Shown: positions 24,201-35,746, counted from the first letter of the stretch. The stretch: DNA of 64,000 nt from Antedon bifida (GCA_963402885.1 OY727096.1:21557820-21621819); one strand, 5' to 3'. Numbers and translations: made by a program. The notes: a model not told the origin generated them from the letters alone.

Positions 24201-25994
24201 TTGGGGCAACTCTACGGTTGAATAAAAAGCTCATTATTAATTCAAAACGTGCTTACTGTAAATTACAAAGAAAATTGTGTAAAAATGTTTTATAGAAATT
24301 ATTTCAGAAGTAATGTGCTGTTATAAATCATTTACATTTTACATACTGTACCAGAAGCAAGAGTTCTTGATGAAATAAAATAATTGAATAGGCCGCTAAA
24401 GCAGACACTTACCTATAAGTTGATATGTTTTTTTAGTCGGTAGACTACAAAGGTATTGAAGCAAGTGATGGGTTCAAATCCTATGTAAAAGCAACTTCAG
24501 AACTGATAAGAGTTGATATAGAAAGTGCCAGTAGAGAAGAGAAGTTAGCTTTCTTTACCAATATCTACAATGCTCTAGTAATACATGCCAATGTGGTCAA
24601 AGGTCCACCTGTTAGCCTGTGGCAACGCTACAAGGTATGCCCAATAGTTTCTTTAAAAAAAAAACATTTTATAAGATTATCATCATTTATCGAGGAATGT
24701 TCTCGATCTATCCTTGGCACAGTTTTTGGTTTCTAGGTTTGTTGAAATCGAAGACTCCATATTAAATATATATATCATCATAAATAGTTGGTATTTTATT
24801 TGTTTGATTCAATGTGAGAACCCGATCATTTTTAAAAATATATATTTTTCAGATTGATTTCCTGGATTTTTATTTCCTTAAAGTTTTAAAATGTGTATTT
24901 TTGTGTATTTTTCCTTTTTAGTTTTTCAATACAGTTAGTTACATAATTGGCAGCCATCTTTACAGCCTTCAGGATATTGAGAATGGAGTATTACGCTCAA
25001 ATCGTAAAGGAGTTGGTATGTTCTTTAGACCATTCGGTAAAGATGATCCAAGGTTAAAGGTCGCTCTCAAGAATCCTGAACCACTTATTCATTTTGCGCT
25101 GGTCTGTGGAGCCAAGAGCTGTCCACCAATCAAAACATATACAACAGATGTAAGTCGCATTATAATAATACCATTGTTTTTTATACAGGGCAAAAGGTAT
25201 CAAGTAGTGAAAATGATTCTACTGAAGTTACTATATTTATTTGTTGCAATGTCTAATATACCATTATGACTGAATGAATATGTTTGTGAGTCAGTCACTT
25301 CAATAAACAGTGTGTATTATTAAGCTCTGTAAACACTATCAAACTGCAGTAGAATAATTTTATCATGGTCCCGAATGTTTACCAAGCACTTTCATTCACT
25401 TACTAATGATTTTTCTTATTAGGGTGTAGATGGTCAGCTGTCCCTTGCGGCAAATGCTTTCTTAGAGAGTGACGATGGATGCCAAGTTGATGTTAATCAT
25501 AAAGAACTTAAACTTAGCAGAATCTTTTGCTGGTATCGAGAAGACTTTGGAAAAAACAATGAAGAAGTAAGTTAATTTAAATATTTCATAGACTAAAGCT
25601 CTTTCTACACTATCAAACTTTTGTGTGACAAAAAAATGTGATGTGCCCATATATGGACATGATGATTTCATATCACTACCATATTTGGGCATATCACTAC
25701 TATATTTTGGCACTTTTTTGTTAAACTAGTTTGATAGTGTAAACAGAGCTTTACTGTACTTACCTTGATGTTGGATTCACCATTTTATGGTATATTCAAT
25801 TTGTTTTGAATCAATTATGTGAGAACCTTATGATATATGATTTTCTTCAATCTTGTCTTACGCAGATTGCTTCCTGGGTTTTAAATCATTTACCTGAGGG
25901 TAAGAAGAAACAACAACTTGCTGAATTAATTGAAGGAAAGAATTTGAAGATTACGTTTTTAAAATATGACTGGAGTGCTAACTCAAAAAAATGA
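21202..25994 (+). CDS. Glutaredoxin-DEP-DUF547 fusion protein, nine coding exons
   Basis: Exons are 21202-21429, 21894-22002, 23003-23164, 23393-23566, 23712-23785, 24437-24634, 24922-25149, 25423-25566 and 25866-25994 (1446 nt, 481 aa). Residues 1 to about 85 form a glutaredoxin fold with active site CPHC (15-18) and the cis-proline motif TTVP (Pro58). A DEP domain lies about 115-200 (YELRLSGLITDRRKGLHTYK, FVGKEFVDWVV). DUF547 spans about 245-440 (FFTNIYNALVIHA, FALVCGAKSCPPI, SRIFCWYREDF). Exon 2 is placed at 21894 rather than at the nearer AG (21901) because only this gives ELQKF-IADKKRFQEL in phase. DEP domains usually target membranes or G-protein partners. DUF547 has no settled activity; its conserved HA-N and CGAKSCPP motifs suggest a peptidase-like fold, which is inference. 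Function in the animal is unknown; a cytosolic redox-signalling protein is likely. AATAAA follows near 26257. Confidence 0.93.
21458..21600. repeat. CAT/ATC microsatellite interrupted by a tRNA-like fragment
   Basis: Runs of CAT/CAC triplets at 21458-21474 and 21520-21585 flank GTGGAGCTGTAGCTGGTTAA and CATGCTTGCCTTCTAATCCC. The latter resembles a tRNA box A region of a SINE head. No box B follows. Confidence 0.6.
22458..22566. repeat. (TA)n microsatellites
   Basis: Two TA runs (22458-22476 and about 22545-22566) sit within the GLRX-DEP-DUF547 intron 2. A nearby phrase, TTGCCTTTGGATTTATATAT, occurs twice (about 22301 and 22447), so the area contains a local duplication. Confidence 0.7.
22618..22790. 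mobile_element. Pogo/Tigger-like MITE fragment
   Basis: It begins ACAGTCAACTCCCCCCAATA and TCGGACACC, close to the CAGTCAACTC-x-CTAATTCGGACACC ends of pogo-type elements. Diverged repeats of TCTAGTATTGGGAA and TCTGGTATTGGGAG follow. The opposite end is not clear. Confidence 0.4.
23882..23973. repeat. Near-perfect 92-bp hairpin
   Basis: ATTTTAAGACAAGCCCTCAA running into TATTTAC-ATTCTTAAATATA is followed immediately by its reverse complement, ending TTGAGGGCTTGTCTTAAAAT. The arms are about 45 bp with one or two mismatches and almost no loop. It lies in an intron of the GLRX-DEP-DUF547 gene and is probably a minimal MITE. Confidence 0.85.
24023..24068. repeat. Dispersed-repeat core (TTTATATAGCGC...GTGCTCAAGGCAC)
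   Basis: AATAATTTATATAGCGCATA followed by TATCCACTAACGTGCTCAAGG is a motif I recognise as recurring at the ends of dispersed repeats in many marine invertebrate genomes. Only the core is present. Confidence 0.45.
25320..25346. mobile_element. MITE copy 9, single terminus
   Basis: Only the left end TTAAGCTCTGTAAACACTAT plus CAAACT is present, 75 bp before an exon of the GLRX-DEP-DUF547 gene. Confidence 0.55.
25593..25752. mobile_element. MITE copy 10 (AAGCTCTGTC family)
   Basis: A complete 160-bp copy. The left end is TAAAGCTCTTTCTACACTAT and the right end AGTTTGATAGTGTAAACAGAGCTTTA. Internal words are GATGTGCCCATATATGGACA and CTACCATATTTGGGCATATC. TA is present at both flanks. Confidence 0.85.
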
Positions 25995-26731
25995 TTTGTT
26001 GAGTCGGGAAAAAGAGAAAAAAACTACAGTTTGGTCTCTACAGGCCTGTTTCGTATACTGTATATATCAGCTATGTCAGTGGATAGTATGATATCAGTGG
26101 TAGGTACATTTTGTGATTAAAGGAAGGTCAAAAGTCCAGACTGGCGATTTTTAAATTATTCATTGTATGAAGCTCAATTTTTAACTTTATTTGTAACAGA
26201 AATGTTAGCAATTGTTGACTTTTAAATATTTGTTTGCTTGTTTTGTATTTATAAAATAAACCATTATATTACTAAAACTTTGCTCCAACATTTTTAACCA
26301 AAATAATCTGTTTGTCATCATTTTGTAAGGATTGTTTAGTATATGAATAGTATGCAAGTGCACTGTACCAGATTGAGATTAAATATATATATACAGTGTG
26401 TACATTTAAAAACATACTATGAATCTGGAAGAACTATACAACACTAAACGTAACAAACATTAATTTCTCAAAACCAGAGACATATTATATTAATTAATAG
26501 TTGTACTACTCAAAACCAACCATGTATTTTTGGACTGCTCCATTTTGTATGCTAGTATTCATCCAAATCTTCATAAAATGACTAATTAATGTGCATTCAT
26601 ACTGTAATATTTCATATTATGTGTTGATATATTTTGTGTCAAATAAACTTCACTTTTCAATGTAGTTTTCTTGTTGGTTTAAATAGCGCCCTCTATAATA
26701 AATGAAGATGGCTGCGCCCATGTAATCCGCC

Positions 26732-29298
26732 ATGTTGAAAATTACAAAGAAAATGGATCCGTTACAACTTGTAGGTTCGGAATTGTCACCATACACAGGG
26801 AAAGTTCGAGCTTATTTACGGTATAAAGGTATTCAGTTCGACCCTGTTCAGTCGTCACATGAGGTATGACATCAGCTAGGCCTAGCTCATACGGCTAGGC
26901 TACTAACTAGGCTAACTACTGTACTAAATAATAAAAGGCTATCTAGTCTAGGCCTAGCTAGGCTAGGCCTCTACTAGGCCACATCGGCCACCATATCGAC
27001 CTAGTTAGTAGGCTAGCTAGAGGGCCATAACGAATCCGGGACGATTCGGCCCAGAGAAAAGATATTTTATTGATATATTATTACCAATGTTGATATAATA
27101 TATAAAATAAATTACTAAAATTATGTCATTTTTAATGAACAATTGTATTCGTATTTATATATATATTGTTTTGTAAACAGATCCATGAAAAAATTCTGAA
27201 ACCAAATGTGGGATGGAAAGTAGTTCCTGTGATTATAACACCAGATGGAAAATACGTACAAGATTCGACAGAAATCATTCACTATCTTGAGAAGCTCCAC
27301 CCACTTCCATCAATCTACCCGCAAACACCATGCCAACGGATCGTGTCAATGTTACTTGAACTTTACGCGGACGAGTGGCTTGTTCTTCCCATTATGCATT
27401 ACAGGTATTAAAAGTAAAAATTGTCATCATCCACAGTACTATTGCACTTGTTTTGAATAAGCACACTCACAAAATAAACTTTGTATTTCAGGTGGTCTTT
27501 CAAAGAAAATCTGCCTTTGATTAATCAGGAGTTTGGAAGTACTGTTTTCCCGAAAGAGACGGCAGCCGTGCAGAGGGAAAGAGCAAAGATGGCGATGGCA
27601 TATTTCTCCAGTATGCTTCCTGTACTAGGTAAGAGAACAACATCATATGATCATTGGGTCCAGGATTTTGAAATGTGGGGACCCATGGCGTAAAAGTAGA
27701 GCAATGAAGTGCTTAACTTAACTTGATCTTTTACATTACAATTTGTGAAATTTAGGGGGTTGGGGTTGAATTTTCCCCTGATTCATTTTCTGCAAATTGC
27801 CCACTTCACTAGACATAACATTTTAAAAGACGTAGATAATCATAATCAATTGTACTAATTGCCAGTATTCTTTGCTTTACAGGTATCAATAAAGATTCAA
27901 TATCAGAAATTGAGAGAGGATACTTAGAGTTATTGGACAACCTAAGCAAGCATTTTGAGGTGTATCCATTCCTCCTTGGATTTAAACCTTGCATTGCTGA
28001 CTTTGCCATGCATGGTATGCTGTATGCCCATCTCTACAGAGACCCATACCCAGGTACATAAGTACAATTCAAGGCTGTAGCCAGAGGTTAAAAACAGGCA
28101 AACATGCTTTAAATATAATTAATATAAAATACGAGTTTTGCTGTGGAATTGGGGGTGGGTGGTGAAAACTGAAAATTTCAGACGAGACGAGCATCTTGTC
28201 TGTCTCATCCATGCTGGCTGGCTATGGCCCTGCAATTTAATTAATTTAGTCACTCTGCTCCTGGTATCATATGATAAACACTCTTCGAAACCAACCACAA
28301 CATTGTTACATCAGATCTTGACACTGATATTGATACCCCTTTTTGTTTTGATTTTTGGTAACTTTTAGGTTTCATGATTCAGTGTCCTAAATGCCAAAAA
28401 ACACTCTTATTAATATTGATTGATTGATAGATGGTTGGATTTCAGTTATCTGCAAAGTTAACTTTAGCCTATAGATAGCCATCATAAGTTTGTATATTAC
28501 AAACATGATGGAACAACTATGTATGTATGTTTTGTTTACCAATTATTTAACCAGTAGCTGGTACGGTGTTTCTCATGTTATACAAAAATATATTTTTGAA
28601 CAGGGTACATTATGAAACAGAGGGCGCCTCTCGTTTGTGCTTGGATCGAAAAGATGAACCAATTTACGAAGGATAGGTTAATGTACACGCACTCAATCAG
28701 AGATGGCAAAATTATTCTGGACCAACTGAACCGGAACCAACAAGACTTTCTTCCTGATGACCAAATTCCACAAACTCTTTTCCCAATTCTGGAAACAATC
28801 TTTCAAAACCAAGCGCCAGAAATTCTGGATAATTGCAACATTCTGAGGATTTATTTGAAGGTAGTAGAAGGATTCATATGTATGGATAAACCTTTCAAAA
28901 AATGGGAAAGTGTCTCTTAAGGAGTTCTAGTATTTTTAATGTGTGTTTTGTTGAATTAAATTTAAAATGGACAGAAATATGTTTTTATATTAATATCTTT
29001 TTTCTTTCAGGACCACCCTGATGCAAAGAGGCTCCCTCGAATTCTTGGGACGCACAGATTTAAAATTGGACAAACCATCAGTACACGAGGAAGCATGACC
29101 TATCCAATATGGATGTTGCAATCAATTAGTGATTACTACTACAGTTTGCCTGGAAAGATGAGGCTAACTGTTGATAAATTCCTAGACAAGTTTGAGGGTG
29201 CCAAAGAGTTTGTTGGTGTTGATCTTGATACATGTAGAGTGCAGAGAATTAATAACTTTGTGTGCCCTGAACAAATAAGAAAACAATCTAAACTTTAG
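26732..29298 (+). CDS. GST-like protein with long C-terminal region, six coding exons
   Basis: Exons are 26732-26863, 27181-27404, 27492-27628, 27883-28053, 28604-28860 and 29011-29298 (1209 nt, 402 aa). The ATG at 26732 is in a CGCC-ATG context; an in-frame ATG at 26753 (MDPLQLVG) may be the real start because the domain begins there. A 3-codon upstream ORF (ATGGCTGCGCCCATGTAA region, 26708) lies just before. Residues about 10-90 form a thioredoxin-like GST N-domain (SPYTGKVRAYLRYKGI, then VVPVIITPDGKYVQDSTEII, the usual glutathione-site P and D-S motif). The active-site position is S-P-Y-T, with no omega-type Cys. A helical GST C-like domain follows (LGFKPCIADFAMHGMLYAHL), then about 180 residues not seen in ordinary GSTs. 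Substrate unknown; a soluble glutathione-dependent protein is likely. It is twice the length of classical GSTs. Confidence 0.88.
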
Positions 29299-29962
29299 CA
29301 ATGCAAATAACTAAAAATACAGTCAACTCTCTCAAAATAATGAATGATTATTAGAATTGGTTTGGTTTCCGTATGGAGTACATGAGTTTCCATGCTTTCC
29401 AGATTCACACATTGAAGAATACAGTAGTACTGTACATCAAATAAATTCAGACCTTATATGATATGTGTCTTATATGTTACCAGATAGCTAATATATTTTA
29501 TCAATGCAATTTTAGGAAAGATAGACATATAATTTTATACAGTAGGGACTGTAATATTGAATATTAATTTTATGAAGGAAGTAAAGTATATCTCTTTATT
29601 AATTTGGCACTGTATCGAGGGCCCAGATTAAATTGATATATTGTAAATAAATTGAACTGTAAATTTTTATTTAGACATTTAAAAGACAATATTTTGATAA
29701 GCAATAAAATAATTGGTACGATTTACAAAATAACCTGTGTTTATTGATATATATATATATATTGAAAATTGATATAGCACCCTCTATAGTGTAACTTGTT
29801 AGGTTGAAGGCGTTTATTTACACGTCGAATCGTGTGTGTGGCGCCTGGTGTGTGTACTGGTGGTCGCCGTGGATTCTTTGGAAGAGCTATCTTATTTTTG
29901 TACAATTTCTGGCATTTCATTATTTATTCTCTTATATATTAACTTTAGAAACTGAAATCAAT

Positions 29963-32900
29963 ATGGCAGGTTAGTATAAACCTTATTGTATACTGTATTA
30001 TAAATGACAAAAGTAAGAAAACTGATTTAAATTTAGGAGAGCTATCTATGCTAGGCCGTGTAGGTCTAGGCCTGGGCTGAACTCTGCTTTGACTGGATAA
30101 AAACGCCCACTTTTGACCAGAGCATTCACTTTGTTGCCCCTTAGGGCCGGGGCGATGACAGTTTTCTGTAGGCCCTAGTAGTAGGCCTAGAGAGAGCTTA
30201 AAGTCATGTCCTATCTTGGCTTACACAAAGATGGAGTAAATTCTGCTTAATGAGATAGCCTTCTTCCAACCTACTACAAAGTAAGTTAAAGGCCGCCTAC
30301 TCTACTTAATAAATTTATTTTAAAAACAAGTAAAGCCTGTTTTCCAGTTGGCGTTGAGTTGCAGCTAGTTGCATTGAATTGACCGGATTCAACGATTTTA
30401 CAGAAAAAGAGAGTAAAAATCAATGTTAAAAATGTTAAAATATGCAATTGTTGAAGTTGAACCAAGTTCAAATTCAACGTTACGATCGTTAAAACTGACC
30501 AATCAAATGGTTCACAAATTACGTCATACATATCGTATTTTCAGCCTAGCGAATATTATTGTTTTACTCAACTTACCCATCATAACACTAACCATAGAGA
30601 TATTATAGTGATAGTTCACTATAATATCTCTATGCACTAAAAGTCCACCATCTCCTCACATGCTTGTGTTTACAATTTGTTATCTTTATATTTAGATGAT
30701 GTAACAGTAGGGTTCAAATTGTACATTCTTATGGTGTTGACGGTAAATGCAACAGCCTACATACTCCTAGTGCGATACACCAGATCACGTGACGGACCGA
30801 TGTACTACTCAACCACCACTGTCATGATGACAGAGCTGTCGAAGCTCTGTCTTTCTATGTTGATCCTGATCAAGGAACACTCTAGCATTCGTGGCATGAT
30901 TGTTGATGTCTATCGTAATGTATTCTGTAAACCTTCAGACACTTTCAAGATGTGCATTCCATCCTGTATTTATGCCATTCAAAATAACTTAGCATTTTTT
31001 GCTCTTTCCAATTTGGATGCGGCCACATATCAGGTATGCTTGTAATTCACAATATTTTATTATGATGTCCACATAAAGCTCTGTCTACACTATCAAACTA
31101 GTTAGATGTGCCCAAATATGGTAGTGATATGCTTAAATATGGTAGTGATGTGACATCATCATGTTCATATATGGGCACATCACATTTTTTTGTCACATAA
31201 AGTTTGATAGTGTAGACAGAGCTTAAAACTACCGTAGCTTTATTTCAAAGACGAAGAAAAATGTTTGCGGTTGTGTTAACTGTAATGTTGCATTGCTACC
31301 TATAATCCCACATCATTCAATCATTTATATCGGAATCTCTGGTCCATAGAAAGTAACAACAAAAATAAACTGTACTGACTACAGGCCTTGTCTTTTAAGG
31401 CCACTGAGTGCGATCACTTACCTAACACACTCCTAAACTGCCCTTGAGGTGTGCGATTTACAACACGCTTAAATTTGGTAAACTTCTACACACCAAAATA
31501 CAAACAGCACACCTACAGTAGTACAGCACCCATGAATGTATTGAGGAGTGCAATTTGTAGCACACCTATAATTTTCGAAAGACAAGGCCTGTTCTCATCT
31601 CAGGATGGTATTCCACTGGGAGAGCATCTTTGACTTTGACATTATTAACGAATATTATTATATATATATTATTAAGACTGAAACATTTTCATACTACACA
31701 TCAGTTCTTATTTATATCCTGTAATATATAATATACCTTATAAAATGTCTTTTCTCTTCCTTAGGTTACATACCAGCTAAAGATTCTAACCACTGCAATG
31801 TTTATGGTTTTAATGATCGGTAAATCAATTAGCCGCGTGCAGTGGGGGTCGCTGCTCTTGTTATTCTTCGGTATTGCACTTGTTCAATTAGATTCAGCAA
31901 ATGTCAAGCAAGGTTCACATTACAACTACACGTATGGACTGGTGGCTATCCTTGCGTCATGTCTATGCTCAGGTTTTGCAGGTAACACCACAACTAAATA
32001 ATAATACCAACCTTCCTAAAATATACAGTATACATACCAACAATGCATATTTGGTTACAAATTACAGTATATTAATTTCAATAAATATAGCATATTTTGC
32101 TTATGCATCTAGCTAAATAACATTGTTCCAATACACTTCAACTTAAAGATTACTTAAAGAGGTAAAAATGAATTTGGGAAAGTTTGGTTTTTGGTTTCAG
32201 CGGGTCTGTTATTGGGACTCTTTGTAATAAAGCTGACTGAAAACCTTATTTTTTTTATTTTTACAGGTGTATATTTTGAGAAGGTACTTAAAGGGTCTGA
32301 TACCTCTCTGTGGATACGTAATGTTCAGATGTACTTGTTTGGTATCGCAAGTGCTTTCTTAGGCGTCTTGACAAAAGATGGAGCCAACATTATGGAAAAT
32401 GGTTTTTTCTATGGGTATAATAATTATATTTACCTAATTATAGGTAAGACATTTTGATGACTATATTGTTATTTGAATATTAATAATTACTTTTATTTCA
32501 TAATTCGTCCATAGTTGTAATAAAAAGTTTTAAAAAACAGCTAGTATTATCTCCATATTTCCTGTATGGAAGAATACATACAAGCCTTCTTCTCATGACT
32601 AACAAATTGTGGTCAAACAGCGTCCACAAACCGCTTTCAATGCAGCCGGAAGTATATACTTATGTAAATATATTCATAGCTTTTTATAACATGTAGGCTA
32701 GGCACAACATAGCTAAAAAAAGCACAACCATCTTAGCCTCTTCCTACCAGCTACCACTCCTTTCACGATAATATTCTAGCCACATTATTTCCTTGATTTT
32801 TAAATAATAAATTTGCTCATAATAAGGCATTTCCTGAATTATAGCTACCCAACTCCAAAACTAAATACTTAGAATTCATAGAATATCAAAACACTACTGT

Positions 32901-33187
32901 GCGTATAACAATGCCATATTTGTTTTATTACAGGGATTGCTAGTATAGGTGGATTGTATACATCAATTGTAGTCAAGTACACAGATAACATCATCAAAGG
33001 GTTTTCAACTGCAGTGTCTATCGTAGCATCGGTTGTTTGTTCTTACTTTTTGTTTGACGCAATGTTTGGTCAATACTTTATAATGGGTTCTGGATTAGTC
33101 ATGCTAGCCATTTACTTGTATAGTTTACCAAAACCTGCGCCACCGAAACCTGCCTCACCGAAACCTGCCCAAGTTCAGACTGTTTAA
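29963..33187 (+). CDS. SLC35A1: Nucleotide-sugar transporter, SLC35A1-like (CMP-sialic acid type), five coding exons
   Basis: Exons are 29963-29969, 30696-31033, 31765-31981, 32267-32443 and 32934-33187 (993 nt, 330 aa). The first exon holds only M-A-G/. The protein is a multi-pass Golgi membrane protein (about 10 hydrophobic segments) of the nucleotide-sugar transporter family. It carries the family landmarks [60 protein letters not shown] and [14 protein letters not shown]. These regions match SLC35A1-A3; the spacing and SDTSLW fit A1 best, but an A2/A3-type substrate (UDP-galactose or UDP-GlcNAc) cannot be excluded. It exchanges a nucleotide sugar for the nucleotide monophosphate. The C-terminus carries a short [14 protein letters not shown] tail, which is unusual. 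An extra AG at 32200 in intron 3 could be a cryptic acceptor. Confidence 0.92.
30593..30634. repeat. Perfect 18-bp-arm hairpin in SLC35A1-like intron 1
   Basis: CATAGAGATATTATAGTG, a six-base loop (ATAGTT), then the exact reverse complement CACTATAATATCTCTATG. No flanking repeat indicates a transposon. Confidence 0.8.
31074..31226. mobile_element. MITE copy 11 (AAGCTCTGTC family)
   Basis: Complete copy: AAAGCTCTGTCTACACTATC at the left and AAGTTTGATAGTGTAGACAGAGCTTA at the right, with TAGTGATATGCTTAAATATG and ATATGGGCACATCACATTTT inside. It begins 40 bp after the exon 2 donor. Confidence 0.88.
31382..31591. mobile_element. Second MITE family (CAGGCCTTGTCTTTT), complete copy
   Basis: The left end CAGGCCTTGTCTTTTAAGG and right end CGAAAGACAAGGCCTG are inverted. 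The interior has tandem GAGGTGTGCGATTTACA / GAGTGCAATTTGTAGCACAC words that also occur in the truncated copy at 17121-17275. It lies in intron 2 of the SLC35A1-like gene. Confidence 0.75.
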
Positions 33188-33422
33188 ACTGTGCAAAATT
33201 TAACAGTTTTGCATTCGCTCAGATATACTTTTTGTAACTGTACCTCATTTTAGGGTCAGTTGACTGAGGCGACCTATTTAGCCTGGGCACTGATTGGAGC
33301 AATACCCGAATAAACTTTCACATACTGTAGTAGGCTGATACATTTGCTCTTAACAAATTATATAGTTTTATAGTCTTTATCAAAGAACAACAATTCATCA
33401 TCACTGTTTGACTAAATATAGC

Positions 33423-33548
33423 CAGTGGTGTAACAGTTGTGAGTGTTCAATGGCTAAACCCAGGAGTGAAGCAACTGAGCATGAGCAGCCCCAATGGAAA
33501 TGCCCAGCGTTAGAGGGCCCCATAGGAGTCCCATGCCTTATGCCACTG
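33423..33548. mobile_element. hAT-like MITE, 126 bp, with 8-bp target duplication
   Basis: Termini CAGTGGTGTAAC and (inverted) CAGTGGCATAAG are flanked by AATATAGC (33415-33422) and AATATAGT (33549-33556), an 8-bp duplication with one mismatch. An 8-bp duplication and CAGTGG ends are typical of hAT. Confidence 0.75.
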
Positions 33549-34969
33549 AATATAGTCATACTACTTTGTATGTGTAGTCTATTCCAAATAATTATGCTTA
33601 TAGTACATTTAGGCAGCTGAAAAATAATAATGCAGTATTATTTATCGCACTTCATTCTGTACATGCAGTGGTGAGATTCAAAAATACATTCCCACATACA
33701 ATTTATACATTTTCTTATCCACCGTATATCTTAGAATTTAGTTTTAAATAAATTACTCACCTAGTAAAATATAGTAAAATAACTTTTGATAATGAAGAAA
33801 AAAAAATATTAGGACATACCGTAACTATTTAATAATTGACATTTTTCTCTAATATGATTTCATTTGTTTACTTTTTAAATAATATTTTACATTATTTTGT
33901 TATGTTATGATTATATGTATTCATATTGTATTTTCAATTTCAATCATCTGGTAGTAAAGTAATAATGATATACAGTAAATGATGTCATACAGTGAATGAA
34001 GATATTAATTACCATCATAATAATCTCATTAAATGATGTCATAGCTATTTAGATTTGTTCTAATGTTTTGTATTAATACAATACAGTACATAGTATTATG
34101 GTTAAGGGTAATTTTTATTAAATGTTTTCTTTTTTAAATGTGAAATGTTTTCCCATGACATTGAGAGAATTGACTTTAATGGTAAATGTTTATGAAAGTA
34201 TGCAACCATCAAACCTTGAAACATCATTTTTCAGAAATGTGTAATTATAAAGGAAAGGCAGGAGTATAGTAGTTTAAAATTTTTAATTTCTCTTCTCACA
34301 TTATTTGATTTAATTATAATATTTTGAATATTTAATTATTAGTTATTAATTAAACATGTATATTCTAATGTGTATATTGGTTGGTATTTCAAAGGGGTTT
34401 TTTAACAATTTAGTTTTGTAGCAAAAAAGCAACAAAAAAAGTTTTAGTATTAGAAAACACTGATTACCTTGCATTTTATGTATTTTTTAAATATGGGCCA
34501 ATTAGGGTATACTGCTTATTGTAATAAATTGTGTTTAGTGAATTAGCTTGTGTTGTAGCATTGCTAATATGATTTAAAATCATTTTTTTGTTAATTAGGT
34601 AATGCCAGTACATATATTTTAGTGAAAACACTTTGAGATCATTTCTGGATATTTTAAACTGTAGTACATGACGTGTACATTTTGTGCACTCTCTGTCATC
34701 AACAACATTTTTTATTTTAGTTTGTTTCACTGTAAATGTTTATAAAGCAGTTATGCAATTGTTACTCAATACTGAAATAAACAATGTGTATGATTACAGA
34801 AAAGGCTTGCTAAATTATAAACAGGTTCAAGCACAAACAAAATATAGTTACTGCAGTAACATAATCCATGTCATGGTCCCATGTGTAGTTCACAATGTAC
34901 TTTACTTTATATTTGTTCAGTAACTATAACCAGTGGTAGGTTTAGTGGTGGGCAAAAGGTGTGCTCACC

Positions 34970-35117
34970 TAAAGCTCTGTCTACACCTTTGTCAAACTTT
35001 ATGTGACAAAAAAATGAGATGTGCCCATATATGGACATGATGACATCATATCACTACCATATTTGGGCACATCACAGCTTCTTTGTCAAACAAGTTTGAT
35101 AGTCTATACAGAGCTTA
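34970..35117. mobile_element. MITE copy 12 (AAGCTCTGTC family)
   Basis: Left end TAAAGCTCTGTCTACACCTT, right end AAGTTTGATAGTCTATACAGAGCTTAA, with GATGTGCCCATATATGGACA and ATATTTGGGCACATCACAGC inside. Confidence 0.85.
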
Positions 35118-35386
35118 ATACTAAAAGCCTTTACTTGTACCATTTGACTGCAGTATCAAGATGGTGTGTTGTTTGCTTCGAATAATTACAGAACTGTAGT
35201 TAATTAATAAATGTAATTAAATCAATAATTCAGCTGGATTTAATTACCACAGTGACTACTAGCATTACTGCAGTAACTACATGACTTCATGTATGATGGA
35301 TAATTGTAATACTATCATATGACTTTAAATTGTACTGCTGGTGGTGGTCTTTTGCTTTACAAATTTAATATCATTTAATTTATCAT

Positions 35387-35746
35387 TTATACTAACAGTA
35401 ACACACCAATAAAATATTTTACAACATCTGCACTGTTTATGTTTGTGACTGAATTTGTCTTACTACTTTTACTTTTGTACCTCATCAACTCTACATTATG
35501 CCCAAGTACAAATTGATAATTGGTCTGAATGTTTTGGGCTAGTTGGTTGGTATGGAAGATTGAATAACAGGGATTTGAAAGGTACACATATACTGTACTA
35601 CTAGCATAAACGTGACGATGACGTTTATTATAATGCAGACTTTTACTACTAACTGCTCTAATTGAAACTAACTAGCCTTACGGTAATGTCAATGAAAATA
35701 GAAAGATTGAAAATGGAAACTTACCTCTATTTGATGTCTCCGTCAT
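35387..35746 (-). CDS. Tentative small two-exon gene, unrecognised
   Basis: Exon 1 at 35746-35725 (ATG, 22 nt, MTETSNR) ends in a strong donor GTAAGT. Exon 2 at 35592-35387 follows a TACAG acceptor in the right phase and stays open to TAA, giving 75 aa ending in a hydrophobic YFIGVLLLV tail. No domain is recognised, and the 132-nt intron has an AT-rich tract but no strong pyrimidine run. It could equally be a chance frame in a 5' UTR. Confidence 0.22.

Larger units (their letters stand above)
33188..35386. other. Intergenic, AT-rich, with hAT-like MITE and MITE copy 12
   Basis: The SLC35A1-like 3' UTR ends here (possible signal GAATAAAC near 33308, others further on). The rest is AT-rich with no supported gene. 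The opposing open frames near 34476-34923 are low-complexity. Confidence 0.5.
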
